From Actinacidiphila yanglinensis (lineage in GTDB: Bacteria; Actinomycetota; Actinomycetes; Streptomycetales; Streptomycetaceae), in the NCBI RefSeq assembly GCF_900107965.1, contig NZ_FNVU01000030.1:1-64000 (forward strand): DNA of 64,000 bases, given 5' to 3'. The notes under the pieces are model-generated. The model was not told the DNA's origin. It ran no database searches and saw only the letters and a list, made by a program, of their open reading frames with translations. The translations under genes were made by a program, and so were the position numbers. Every line of letters begins with the position of its first letter. Within the stretch, counting starts at the first letter, position 1. This document shows positions 55,261-63,681 of this stretch, in pieces.

Positions 55261-56295
55261 TCAATGAGCGAGTGCGGTCGACATCTTGATCGGGCTCTCG
55301 CTCAGCGTGAATCCCGGATCGATCTGGGCGACGAGGTCGGCGCCGGTCCTGGCGTTGCCCCAGCTCTCGGCGTTCCGGCGGTGGAAGTGCGCCATCTGTC
55401 GGGTGTAGCGGTCCCAGTCGCGGGCCTCGTACGACCGATCCGCCCGCTCGTGCATCGTGCGCAGTGCTTGCCGGTTGGGCTCCTCCAGCAGTTCGAAGCG
55501 GGGCGGGCCGCCCTTCTCCATCGCCCGCACCCAGTCCGAGTTCCCGACGGCGACCAGGAGGTCGTCGCCGATCTCGGCCCGCAGGAAGGCGAGGTCGTCC
55601 TCCCCGTGCACCTTGTTGCCGATCACCGCCAGGCCGACGCCGAAGTCGCGGGCGTACTCCTTGTACTGGCGGTAGACGGCGACACCCTTCCGGGTTGGCT
55701 CGGCCACGAGGAAGGTCAGGTCGAACCGGGTGAACAGGCCCGAGGCGAAGGAGTCGCTGCCCGCGGTCATGTCGACCACCAGGTACTCGTCGCGGCTGTC
55801 CACCAGGTGGTTCAGGTACAGCTCGACGGCTCCGACCTTCGAGTGGTAGCAGGCCACGCCGAGGTCGGCCTCGGCGAAGGGGCCGGTGACCATCAGCCGC
55901 GCGCTGCCGGCGCCGCTCCTGCCCGCCGCGGCGTCCTTGTCGGTGCAGGTATCGAAGGCGATCGTGCGGGCGCACGCCGAGTGGACCGGGTTGTCCTCGC
56001 CGAGCCGCAGGAGTTGGGAACCGCGCCCCGGCGGAGTGGTCTTGATCATGCTGTCGGCCGAGGCGATGAGGGGGTTCGCCCCGCGCAGGTACTCCTTGAT
56101 CTCCGGCAGGTGCGCGCCGAGCGCGGGCAGCGCCGCGGCGTCGTCCTCGTCGAGACCGAGCGCGGCACCGAGATGCTGGTTGATGTCCGCGTCGATCGCA
56201 ACGACGGGGACGCGGGTTGTGGCGAGATGGCGGATGAACAGGGAGGACAGCGTCGTCTTACCGCTGCCGCCCTTCCCAACGAAAGCGATCTTCAT
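55261..56295 (-). CDS. CooC/MinD-like P-loop ATPase
   Basis: A 344-residue SIMIBI ATPase starting MKIAFVGKGGSGKTTLSSLF, with a deviant Walker A (GKGGSGKTT), switch I aspartates in AIDADINQHLG, and VVDMTAGSDSFASGLFTRFD as Walker B/switch II region. It resembles CooC, the nickel-insertion ATPase of carbon monoxide dehydrogenase, and related ParA-type proteins. A cysteine pair like that of CooC is not evident (only TCTD near 122), and no CO dehydrogenase or nickel enzyme is in the window. The target is therefore unknown. Confidence 0.8.
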   Translation of the reverse strand: MKIAFVGKGGSGKTTLSSLFIRHLATTRVPVVAIDADINQHLGAALGLDEDDAAALPALGAHLPEIKEYLRGANPLIASADSMIKTTPPGRGSQLLRLGEDNPVHSACARTIAFDTCTDKDAAAGRSGAGSARLMVTGPFAEADLGVACYHSKVGAVELYLNHLVDSRDEYLVVDMTAGSDSFASGLFTRFDLTFLVAEPTRKGVAVYRQYKEYARDFGVGLAVIGNKVHGEDDLAFLRAEIGDDLLVAVGNSDWVRAMEKGGPPRFELLEEPNRQALRTMHERADRSYEARDWDRYTRQMAHFHRRNAESWGNARTGADLVAQIDPGFTLSESPIKMSTALAH

Positions 56296-56399
56296 GTTCG
56301 CTAAGCGTAGGGGCCCCACCGAGCAGCAACTGACGGTGAGTGGGCAAGGCCACTCGATCGTGGCCTTTTCGCGCCACGGAGGGCCTTAGGGTCGTGGAC

Positions 56400-57257
56400 A
56401 TGGCTACGAACGCTGCTCCCTCTCCCGCTTCCGGGCAGCCGGACCCGCTGGCCGTGCTGGCCGCGCTTCCCGGCGTGCCCGAGGCGGTGGAGTCCGTGCG
56501 CCAGGCCGTGGACCGGGTCTACGGCCACCGGGTGATGCGCCGCCGGGCCGGCGAGGTCGCGTCCGAGGCGGCACTGCGCGGCGCCCGGGCGTCCGCGGCG
56601 CTGGCCGGCGCCGACTGGTCACTCGAGGAAGTACGCCGTCGCAGTGACTTCTCGGCCGACGACCAGTCCCGTACGGTCGGTGCCGCGTTGCGGCTGACGG
56701 CCGAGGCGGGGCAACTCCTCGGAGTGTGGCGGCAGTCGCCGGTGCAGGCACTGGCGCGGCTGCACCTGGTCGCGGCGGGTGGAGCCGCTCCGGAGCCCAC
56801 CGTCGGGCGGCCCCGGCTGGCCGGTGAACCGGTGGCGGAGTCGTCGGTCGGGTTCGAACAGATCCCGCTGCCCGAACCGTCCGAGGTAGCCGCGCGGCTC
56901 GATGGGCTGGCGGACCTGCTGCGGTCCGGCTCCGCGGCGCCGGCGCTGGTGGTGGGAGCCGTCGTGCACGGTGAACTGCTCTGCCTGCGCCCCTTCGGTT
57001 CCTTCAACGGCCCCGTTGCCCGGGCCGCCGAGCGGACCGTCCTGGTCGGCAGCGGACTGGACCCGAAGTCGATCTGCCCGGCCGAGGTGGGCCACGCCGA
57101 GCTGGGCCTGGCCGGCTATCTCAAGGCCCTGGAGGGATACGTCTCCGGCACCCCCGAGGGGATGGCCGAGTGGATCGGCCACTGTGGGCGGGCGCTCGAG
57201 CTCGGTGTACGGGAGAGCGTCGCGGTCTGCGAGGCGCTGCAGCGCGGCGCCGCCTGA
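56400..57257 (+). CDS. Degenerate Fic-domain protein
   Basis: A 285-residue protein with the outline of a Fic adenylyltransferase. The segment SAALAG then ADWSLEEV (near 64-77) aligns with the inhibitory helix S-x-x-x-E-G, but the glutamate is alanine. Near 205-225, VVHGELLCLRPFGSFNGPVAR aligns with the Fic core HPFxxGNGR, but the catalytic His is Arg and the following Arg is Pro. It is therefore probably inactive as an AMP transferase and may bind a ligand or protein. It is followed by a strong hairpin. Confidence 0.65.
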   Translation: MATNAAPSPASGQPDPLAVLAALPGVPEAVESVRQAVDRVYGHRVMRRRAGEVASEAALRGARASAALAGADWSLEEVRRRSDFSADDQSRTVGAALRLTAEAGQLLGVWRQSPVQALARLHLVAAGGAAPEPTVGRPRLAGEPVAESSVGFEQIPLPEPSEVAARLDGLADLLRSGSAAPALVVGAVVHGELLCLRPFGSFNGPVARAAERTVLVGSGLDPKSICPAEVGHAELGLAGYLKALEGYVSGTPEGMAEWIGHCGRALELGVRESVAVCEALQRGAA

Positions 57258-57623
57258 AACGAGGACGCGGCGGCACCCGAAGGTGCCGCCGCAAGCACGT
57301 CCGCCGAGTTACCAGTGCGTGCGCGAGAGTTGCCGATCAGGGCGGGGACTTTGCCCGCTCCTGGTGGGGCTGGCCCGGTTGGCGGGTCGGCTACGCGTGG
57401 GTGCCCGGTTTTCGTGCCCGGTCCGTGGGGCCAACACCGATCTGCGGTCTTCCTCTCGGAACTCCGTGGTCTCGCGGGCCGCTAACTCTTTTCTACTCCC
57501 GACCGGCAGGTAGCGGAACCCCTCGCTGCACTTTTTACTTTTTGCCGCCAACCGGGGCATTTCGGTCGTCGCTCCGACCCCGCAGGTCCCTGGGGTCCCT
57601 CCCGCATGGTCCGTCCGGGTGGT
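57258..57623. other. Convergent intergenic region
   Basis: 366 bases without a supported gene, between the Fic-like gene and the HAD gene. It contains the hairpin at 57268-57293 and an AT-rich run ACTTTTTACTTTTTG near 57530. The rest shows no obvious structure. Confidence 0.5.
57268..57293 (+). terminator. Terminator after the Fic-like gene
   Basis: GCGGCGGCACC (57268-57278) pairs perfectly with GGTGCCGCCGC (57283-57293) around a CGAA tetraloop, ten bases after the stop codon. Confidence 0.82.
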
Positions 57624-58469
57624 TCAGGAGACGGGCAGGGGGCGACGGCGCCGCGAGGCCAGCCACACCAGCCCCGCGGTGGCGGCCGCGGCGCCGATCG
57701 CGGCCGCGGCCAGGACCGGGCGCGGCGGCATCGGCAGCGACTGGATGCGCTGCCTCAGGCGCACCGGGCGGCTGAAGGTGAGAATCGGCCAGTCGCGGGC
57801 GACGGCCTCCTTCCGCAGCGCCCGGTCGGGGTTCACCGCGTACGGATGTCCGACGGACTCCAGCATGGGGATGTCGGTAGCCGAATCGCTGTAGGCGAAG
57901 GACCGTTGCAAGTCGTAGCCCTCCGACTCCGCCAGCCGGGTGATGGCTTCGGCTTTCTCCGGACCGTAGACGTAGTGCTCGATCTCCCCGTTGTACGCGC
58001 CGTCGGCCACGACCATCCGGGTGGCCACGACGTGGTCGGCGCCCAGCATCTCCCCGATCGGCTCCACGACTTCGGACCCGGACGCGCTGACGATCACCAC
58101 GTCGCGGCCGGCGGCGTGGTGCTCCTCGATCAGCGAGGCGGCCTCGTCGTAGATGATCGGGTCGATCAGCTCGTGCAGCGTCTCCGCGACGATCTCGCGG
58201 ACCTGCTGCACATTCCAGCCGCGGCACAGATCGGAGAGGTATTTGCGCATACCTTCCATCTGATCGTGATCCGCGCCGCCGAGGAGGTACACGAACTGGG
58301 CATATGCGGTACGCAATACCGCTCGCCTGTTGATGAGCCCGCCGTGGTAGAAGGACCGCCCGAAGGCGAGGGTGCTCGACTTGGCGATCACGGTCTTGTC
58401 GAGATCGAAGAACGCTGCGGTGCGCGGTGGCAGGTGGTTTTCCACGGGACGAGCATAGGCAACCACCAT
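57624..58469 (-). CDS. HAD-IB family phosphatase with C-terminal membrane helix
   Basis: A 281-residue SerB-type HAD hydrolase. Motif I is FFDLDKTVIAKSS (near 21), motif II VIVSASGSEVVEP (near 125) and motif IV SYSDSATDIPML-like AYSDSATDIPML (near 192). A hydrophobic helix (about 250-270) followed by basic residues anchors it to the membrane. Substrates in this family include phosphoserine and lysophospholipids; none can be assigned. It is divergent from ssd, matching the Rv3661/Rv3660c order of M. tuberculosis. Confidence 0.88.
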   Translation of the reverse strand: MVVAYARPVENHLPPRTAAFFDLDKTVIAKSSTLAFGRSFYHGGLINRRAVLRTAYAQFVYLLGGADHDQMEGMRKYLSDLCRGWNVQQVREIVAETLHELIDPIIYDEAASLIEEHHAAGRDVVIVSASGSEVVEPIGEMLGADHVVATRMVVADGAYNGEIEHYVYGPEKAEAITRLAESEGYDLQRSFAYSDSATDIPMLESVGHPYAVNPDRALRKEAVARDWPILTFSRPVRLRQRIQSLPMPPRPVLAAAAIGAAAATAGLVWLASRRRRPLPVS

Positions 58470-58917
58470 TCGGCGTAAGGGTTCGGCGCGTGGGTTTGCC
58501 TGAGAGGGCCGTCGGGTACACCATGGAAGTCACGGATCGTTCGCGACCGTGCTAACCCGGTCTGGCTCCTCCCCCCCGAGTCGGACCGTGGGGACGACCC
58601 CCGCTCTCCCCCCCGGCGGGGGTCGTCGCATGTCCGGATGTATGTGGGCGCTTCGGCCCGGGGTTGCTGCAACGCCCTGCATGTCCATGTCGCTCCCGCT
58701 CCTTCGCATGTGTGTACGTTTCGACGCGTACAACGCGTCACGTTCGGTAATCGACTCCCGGCTCCGTGGAACTCACCCTTCCGGGTGGTGGAGTTATCCA
58801 CAATCGCCGAGTTATCCACAGATTCCGACCAAGATCATCTCAATTCCACTTCCTGTCCCAAGCTGATCGCAGGCGAAGCACGCCGTGCTCGCACGACCAG
58901 CCACAGGGGACAGGGAA
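58470..58917. promoter_or_regulatory. HAD/ssd divergent region with DnaA boxes and hairpin
   Basis: 448 bases with no supported gene. A perfect 12-bp stem (58593-58604 with 58616-58627) with a C-rich loop and two DnaA-box sequences lie between the divergent genes. The promoter for ssd-tad probably lies in the less GC-rich stretch 58690-58850. Confidence 0.6.
58794..58820 (+). promoter_or_regulatory. Two DnaA boxes upstream of ssd
   Basis: TTATCCACA occurs at 58794-58802 and 58812-58820, same orientation, start-to-start 18 bp. Both are exact matches to the E. coli R1-type DnaA box and fit the relaxed Streptomyces consensus. They lie about 100 bases before ssd. Confidence 0.6.
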
Positions 58918-60036
58918 ATGACGCGAACCAACGCAACCGACCGAGCGCTCGCCGCTGCCGAAGGCACGCGCGGACCGCTGATTGTCACCGAGGACGAAAG
59001 CCTCCTCGATGATCTGCTCAGACTGTGCGCCGCGGCCGGCGCGGAACCGGAAGTCGTTTTCACCGCACCCCCGCGCGCGGAGAGTTGGGACAGCGCCCCA
59101 CTGGTCCTGCTCGGGGCGGAGGCGTGCGAGAGGGTCCGCGGCGCCGGCCGTCGCAAGGGCGTGCTGCTGATCAGCCGCGGTAGCCCCGACTCGACGGATT
59201 CCGAGGCGTGGCGCCAGGCCGTCGCGGTCGGAGCCGACCACGTCCTCTTCCTGCCGACGGCCGAGAGCTGGCTGGTGGACCGCCTCGCCGACGTGGCCGA
59301 GGGCGGCGACGGGCCCGCACTGACCATCGGCGTGGTCGGCGGTCGCGGCGGAGCCGGCGCCAGCACCCTGGCCTGCGGTCTCGCGGTCACCGCGGCCCGA
59401 ACTGGGCTGCGCGCCATGCTCGTTGACGGTGATCCGCTCGGTGGCGGCCTGGACATCCTGCTCGGTGCGGAGCGCACCGGCGGGCTGCGCTGGCCCGATC
59501 TCGCCGATTCCCGCGGCAGGGTCAACAGCGGTGTGCTGGAGGAGTCGCTGCCCCGGCTGGGCTCGCTCAGCGTGCTGAGCTGGGACCGGGGGACGTCCGT
59601 GCTCATCCCGCCCCGGGCCATGCGGTCGGTGCTGGGTGCGGCCAGGCGGCGCGGCGGCGTGGTCGTCGTCGACCTGCCGCGCCGGGTGGACGACACCGTC
59701 GCCGAGACACTCGCCCAGGTCGACGTAGGGCTGCTGGTGGTGCCCGCCGAACTCCGCGCGGTGGCCGCGGGATGCCGGGTGGCGGCGGCCTTCGACCTGG
59801 AGCTCGAGGATCTGCGGGTGGTCGCCCGCGGCCCGTTCGGCACCGGTCTGGACGGCCGCGAGATCGCCCGGCTGATCGGCCTGCCGCTTGCCGGTGAGCT
59901 GCCGCCCGAGCCCGCCCTCGCCGATCCGCTGTCCGGCGGCGCGCCACCGGGCTCGGTGGCGCGCGGCCCCCTCGCCCGATTCAGCAGCGCGTTCCTCGGA
60001 CAGGCGCTGGCGGCCACCGGGTGCGTGGCGGCATGA
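58918..60036 (+). CDS. ssd: Septum-site-determining / TadZ-CpaE-like ATPase
   Basis: A 372-residue protein. Residues 15-120 form a receiver-like domain, and 135-372 a ParA/MinD-type ATPase with deviant Walker A GGRGGAGASTLA near 141 and DGDPLGGGLDILLG near 171. It is the counterpart of M. tuberculosis Ssd (Rv3660c), reported to affect septum placement, and of TadZ/CpaE, which positions the Tad pilus machine at the cell pole. It starts a run of overlapping tad genes; its stop overlaps the next start (ATGA). Confidence 0.88.
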   Translation: MTRTNATDRALAAAEGTRGPLIVTEDESLLDDLLRLCAAAGAEPEVVFTAPPRAESWDSAPLVLLGAEACERVRGAGRRKGVLLISRGSPDSTDSEAWRQAVAVGADHVLFLPTAESWLVDRLADVAEGGDGPALTIGVVGGRGGAGASTLACGLAVTAARTGLRAMLVDGDPLGGGLDILLGAERTGGLRWPDLADSRGRVNSGVLEESLPRLGSLSVLSWDRGTSVLIPPRAMRSVLGAARRRGGVVVVDLPRRVDDTVAETLAQVDVGLLVVPAELRAVAAGCRVAAAFDLELEDLRVVARGPFGTGLDGREIARLIGLPLAGELPPEPALADPLSGGAPPGSVARGPLARFSSAFLGQALAATGCVAA

Positions 60037-61187
60037 GCGCCGAACTCCTCGACGCGGTCCGGCTTCACCTGGCCGAGCACGGCGGAGAACCCACCCCGGC
60101 CCGCGTCGCCGCCGCATTGCGCGCGCAGGGACGCCTGATCGGGGATTCCGAAGTGCTCGATGTGGTCGCCGTCTTGCGCTCCGAACTGGTCGGCGCGGGC
60201 CCCCTCGAGCCCCTGCTGGCCGACCCCGATGTCACCGACATCCTCGTCAACGCCCCTGACCAGGTCTGGGTCGACCGGGGCCGCGGACTTGAGCGCAGCC
60301 CGATCGGGTTCGCCGACACCACCGCGGTGCGCCGCCTCGCCCAGCGACTGGCCACGACCGCCGGACGCCGCCTCGACGACGCCAGGCCCTGGGTCGACGC
60401 ACGGCTCCCGGACGGAACCCGGCTGCATGCGGTGCTGCCACCCGTCGTCGTCGGCTCGCCCTGCCTCTCCCTGCGCGTCGTCCGGGCCCGCGCCTTCACC
60501 CTCGCCGAGCTCGTCGCGGCCGGCACGCTGGACGAGGAGACGGCGGCGCTGCTGCGGGCGATGCTCCACGCACGGCTGTCGTTCATGATCAGCGGGGGCA
60601 CCGGATCGGGGAAGACCACCTTGCTGAGCTGCCTGCTCGGCCTGGTCGATCCCGCGGCGCGCATCGTCCTCGCCGAGGACTCCGCGGAGCTGCGCCCGGA
60701 CCACCCGCACGTCGTGCGATTGGAGACCCGGCCCGCCAACCAGGAGGGCGCCGGTCAGGTCACCTTGCGGGACCTGGTCCGGCAGGCGCTGCGTATGCGG
60801 CCGGACCGGCTCGTGGTCGGGGAGGTGCGCGGCGCCGAGGTGCTGGATCTGCTGGGTGCGCTCAACACCGGCCATGAGGGCGGCTGCGGGACCGTTCACG
60901 CGAATGCCGCGGCAGACGTCCCCGCTCGTCTGGAAGCGCTCGGCTCGACCGCGGGCCTGGACCGGGCGGCGCTGCACAGCCAGCTGTCGGCCGCTCTGTC
61001 GGCCGTCGTCCACCTGGTGCGGGACGTGGCCGGCCGTCGCAGGGTGGCCGAGATCCACGTGCTGAGCCGCCGCCCCGACGGCCTGGTCGGCACCGTTCCG
61101 GCGCTCCTGCGGGATGCGGAGGGCCGACTCGAACGCGGCGCGGGCTGGCAGCGCCTGATGGATCTGTGCGCGGTGGGTGCGTCATGA
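60033..61187 (+). CDS. tadA: TadA/VirB11-like secretion ATPase
   Basis: A 384-residue type II/IV secretion ATPase. An N-terminal domain (1-150) includes LLADPDVTDILVNAPDQVWV. The motor domain has Walker A SGGTGSGKTT near 187, an Asp box IVLAEDSAEL, Walker B LVVGEVRGAEV near 260 and a His box GHEGGCGTVHA near 281. It powers assembly of a Tad/Flp-type pilus. It starts inside the ssd stop and overlaps the TadB-like gene (ATGA). Confidence 0.93.
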   Translation: MSAELLDAVRLHLAEHGGEPTPARVAAALRAQGRLIGDSEVLDVVAVLRSELVGAGPLEPLLADPDVTDILVNAPDQVWVDRGRGLERSPIGFADTTAVRRLAQRLATTAGRRLDDARPWVDARLPDGTRLHAVLPPVVVGSPCLSLRVVRARAFTLAELVAAGTLDEETAALLRAMLHARLSFMISGGTGSGKTTLLSCLLGLVDPAARIVLAEDSAELRPDHPHVVRLETRPANQEGAGQVTLRDLVRQALRMRPDRLVVGEVRGAEVLDLLGALNTGHEGGCGTVHANAAADVPARLEALGSTAGLDRAALHSQLSAALSAVVHLVRDVAGRRRVAEIHVLSRRPDGLVGTVPALLRDAEGRLERGAGWQRLMDLCAVGAS

Positions 61188-62398
61188 GCGCGACGACGTA
61201 CGGGGCCCTGACGCCCGTCGCCTCGGTGTGGGCGGCTCCGGCCGTGACCCCCGCGGTTGTCCTGTGGGCCGCGCTTCTGGTGGCCTGCGTGCCCGCCTGG
61301 GCGGCTCTGCAGCGGCATGGGCGCCGCCGCCGCGTGTGCGGCCTGCTGAAGGGCTCTCACGCCCCTCCTGGCCCTGTTTCAGGCCGAGTTGAGGGGTGGA
61401 GAGCGTGGTGGGACCACATGGCGCGACGCGGGTGGAAACGCATGAGCGGTTGGTGGCCGGGCCGGTGGGGGAGATCGCGCGGGGCAGTTGCCGGTGCTCG
61501 CCACTCCCGGCGGCCGGGCGGACGGGGGCGCGAAGGCGGCGCTGCCGGGCACCGGGTAGGCGGGTGGACCGGTGTGTCGCAGGGACGGCGCGGTCCGGAG
61601 TGGTTGTGCCTTCCCGCCGGAGCAGTGCTGGCGATGGTGACGTGGTCGGCGGTGCCGTTGGTCGCGGGAGCGGCCGGAGTGCCCTTGGTGCGGGGCGCGT
61701 TGCGCACCCGAGCCGAGAGAGCGGCGGCCGAGCGGACGTCGGCCGCGGTGAGCGCGCTCTGCGGCACCGTGGCGGGCGATCTGCGGGCCGGGCGGCCGCC
61801 GCATGCGGCGCTGACGGAGGCGGTGCAGTCGGCCGGCTGGCCGGCCTCGCCCGAACTGAGCCGGATCGCGGGTCTGTTGCTGTCCGCGGCCCGGTTCGGT
61901 GGGGACGTGCCGGGAGCGCTGCGGAGCGCTGCGCGCGGCGGTCCCGGCGCTCACGGGCTCGGAGCGGTGGCTGCGTGCTGGCAGGTCGCGGTGGACGGCG
62001 GCGCCGGTCTGGCCGCGGCCCTGGACAGGGTCGCCGCCGCGCTGCGGGCCGAGGAGGACCAACGCGACGATCTCCGGGCTCAGTTGGCCGGACCGCGCTC
62101 GACGGCGGTGCTGCTGGCGCTGCTCCCGGTGTTCGGACTGGTGCTCGGCACGGCGTTGGGGGCACATCCGGCGCTGGTGCTCCTGCACACACCCGCCGGA
62201 ATGGCCTGCCTGGCCTCGGGCGTGCTCCTGGAGTGGGCCGGGCTGGCATGGACGGCGCGGATCATCCGGGCGGCGGAGGGCGGTCCGCCGCCTGGCTCGG
62301 AGGGCGGTCCGGGCTGCGCGAACGGTCGGCCGGACGGGACGGCTTCGTCGTCCACCCGGTCGGTGCCGGAGCCGGTCGGGGAGGGGAGGCGGTCATGA
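61184..62398 (+). CDS. tadB: TadB-like inner-membrane platform protein
   Basis: A 404-residue protein. A membrane helix near 20-42 is followed by a long Gly/Arg/Trp-rich linker (45-135), unusually long for the family. Two helices around 140-170, the type II secretion system F domain (about 185-300: AVSALCGTVAGDLRAGRPPH and CWQVAVDGGAGLAAALDRVA) and two more helices (about 305-350) follow. It would form the pilus assembly platform with the TadC-like protein. It overlaps both neighbours by four bases. Confidence 0.82.
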   Translation: MSATTYGALTPVASVWAAPAVTPAVVLWAALLVACVPAWAALQRHGRRRRVCGLLKGSHAPPGPVSGRVEGWRAWWDHMARRGWKRMSGWWPGRWGRSRGAVAGARHSRRPGGRGREGGAAGHRVGGWTGVSQGRRGPEWLCLPAGAVLAMVTWSAVPLVAGAAGVPLVRGALRTRAERAAAERTSAAVSALCGTVAGDLRAGRPPHAALTEAVQSAGWPASPELSRIAGLLLSAARFGGDVPGALRSAARGGPGAHGLGAVAACWQVAVDGGAGLAAALDRVAAALRAEEDQRDDLRAQLAGPRSTAVLLALLPVFGLVLGTALGAHPALVLLHTPAGMACLASGVLLEWAGLAWTARIIRAAEGGPPPGSEGGPGCANGRPDGTASSSTRSVPEPVGEGRRS

Positions 62399-63195
62399 GC
62401 GGCGCGAGTGTCCACAGCCTGGGGATGACCGCGTCCGTGCTGGCGGCCCTGTGTGCGGGAGTGATGGTGCGGAAGGAGCCGAGGGGCGGCGGCGTACGCA
62501 GGTTGCGGGGCGTGTTGGAGGGGCCGAGGCCGGCGAGGGCGAAGCGGGAGTGGCGGGGGAGAGCGCGCGGTGCCGGGCGGACCTGGCTGCCGGTGGTCGC
62601 TGCCGCGCTCGGTGCTGCCGTCCTCGTGGGTGGGCTGCCTGGCGGAGCGGTCGGGATCCTCGCGGGCGTCGGGATGCGGATGGCGCTCGCCCGTCGCCGT
62701 GCTGCCGCGGCGGGACGCGCGGTCGAGGCAGGGCCGGACCTCGGCCAACTGCCGCTGTGCGCAGACCTGATGGCCGCCTGCCTGGCGGCGGGAGCCACGC
62801 CGGGGGAAGCAGCCGGGGCGGTGGGGCGGTGCCTGGACGGGCCGTTGGGCGTCGCGCTGCTGCGGGCGGAGGCGGAGTTGCGGCTCGGCGGAGATCCCTC
62901 GGAGACCTGGGGCAGGTTCGGCCGGCTGCCGGCGGCGCGCGCGATGGGCCGCTGCCTGGCCCGAGCGTCCACGACGGGCAGCGCGCCGGTCGCGGAGATG
63001 GCCCGGCTGGCCGTGGACTACCGCGCCGCGCATGCCCGTTCGGCGCTCGCCCGGGCGCGTCGGGCGGCCGTGCTGGCCACTGCACCCCTGGGCGTGTGCT
63101 TCCTGCCCGCCTTCCTGCTGATCGGAGTCGCCCCCGTGGTGATGGGGCTGGCAGGGGCGGTCCTGGGAGGCCCGATGGGCGCAGGAGGTGGGTGA
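62395..63195 (+). CDS. tadC: TadC-like inner-membrane platform protein
   Basis: A 266-residue F-domain protein with a membrane helix near 8-25, a basic loop, helices near 66-92, the F domain (about 115-225, PLCADLMAACLAAGATPGEA) and a C-terminal pair of helices (about 228-260). It pairs with the TadB-like protein in the pilus platform. The ATG overlaps the preceding stop. A gap of 264 bases follows before the pilin-like gene. Confidence 0.82.
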   Translation: MSGASVHSLGMTASVLAALCAGVMVRKEPRGGGVRRLRGVLEGPRPARAKREWRGRARGAGRTWLPVVAAALGAAVLVGGLPGGAVGILAGVGMRMALARRRAAAAGRAVEAGPDLGQLPLCADLMAACLAAGATPGEAAGAVGRCLDGPLGVALLRAEAELRLGGDPSETWGRFGRLPAARAMGRCLARASTTGSAPVAEMARLAVDYRAAHARSALARARRAAVLATAPLGVCFLPAFLLIGVAPVVMGLAGAVLGGPMGAGGG

Positions 63196-63459
63196 GACCG
63201 GCCGCGGGACAGCGGACGGACGCCCGCTTCGGCGGGCCGCACCGGGAGAACCACCGCGGAGGAACCGGGAGTTGGGCGGGGAGACACACCACCCCACGTA
63301 CCGGCCCGCGACAGGGCAAACAGCAATGGATCTCGCAAAAGTGCATGAACGGTGAGTGCGCGAGGGCGCGGACGAGCCATGACAGATGAGCAGGACAGCA
63401 GTCGACAGCACCGACGCCGCCAGGAGCGCCGTCGGTCACGGAACCAGAAGGAGAAGGCA

Positions 63460-63681
63460 ATGGCGAAGCAGAAGAGGGCGGTACGGGTGGCGTCGTGGTG
63501 GGCCGCGCGGGTCCGACGGTGCCGGGCGGTGGCCGACGCGGGGATGAGCACGGCGGAGTACGCGGTGGGCACGATCGCGGCCTGCGGGTTCGCGGCGGTG
63601 CTGTACAAGATCGTGACGAGCGGGCCGGTGCGGACGGCGATGACCTCGGTGATCGAGAAGGCACTCCATGCGCCGTTCTGA
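63460..63681 (+). CDS. DUF4244 Flp-pilin-like protein
   Basis: A 73-residue protein: a basic N-terminus, then DAGMSTAEYAVGTIAACGFAAV, in which a Gly-Met-Ser-Thr-Ala-Glu stretch and hydrophobic helix copy the processing site and helix of Flp pilins. AAGGAGAAGG precedes the ATG at 63460; a longer form from 63379 is possible. It is the probable pilus subunit of the Tad system, as DUF4244 proteins are in other actinobacteria. Its end overlaps the next gene by 14 bases. Confidence 0.8.
   Translation: MAKQKRAVRVASWWAARVRRCRAVADAGMSTAEYAVGTIAACGFAAVLYKIVTSGPVRTAMTSVIEKALHAPF

Noticed and set aside
61396..62394. Upstream extension of the TadC-like frame
   Set aside because: It is a second frame within the TadB-like gene; the ATG at 62395 overlapping the preceding stop is the natural start.
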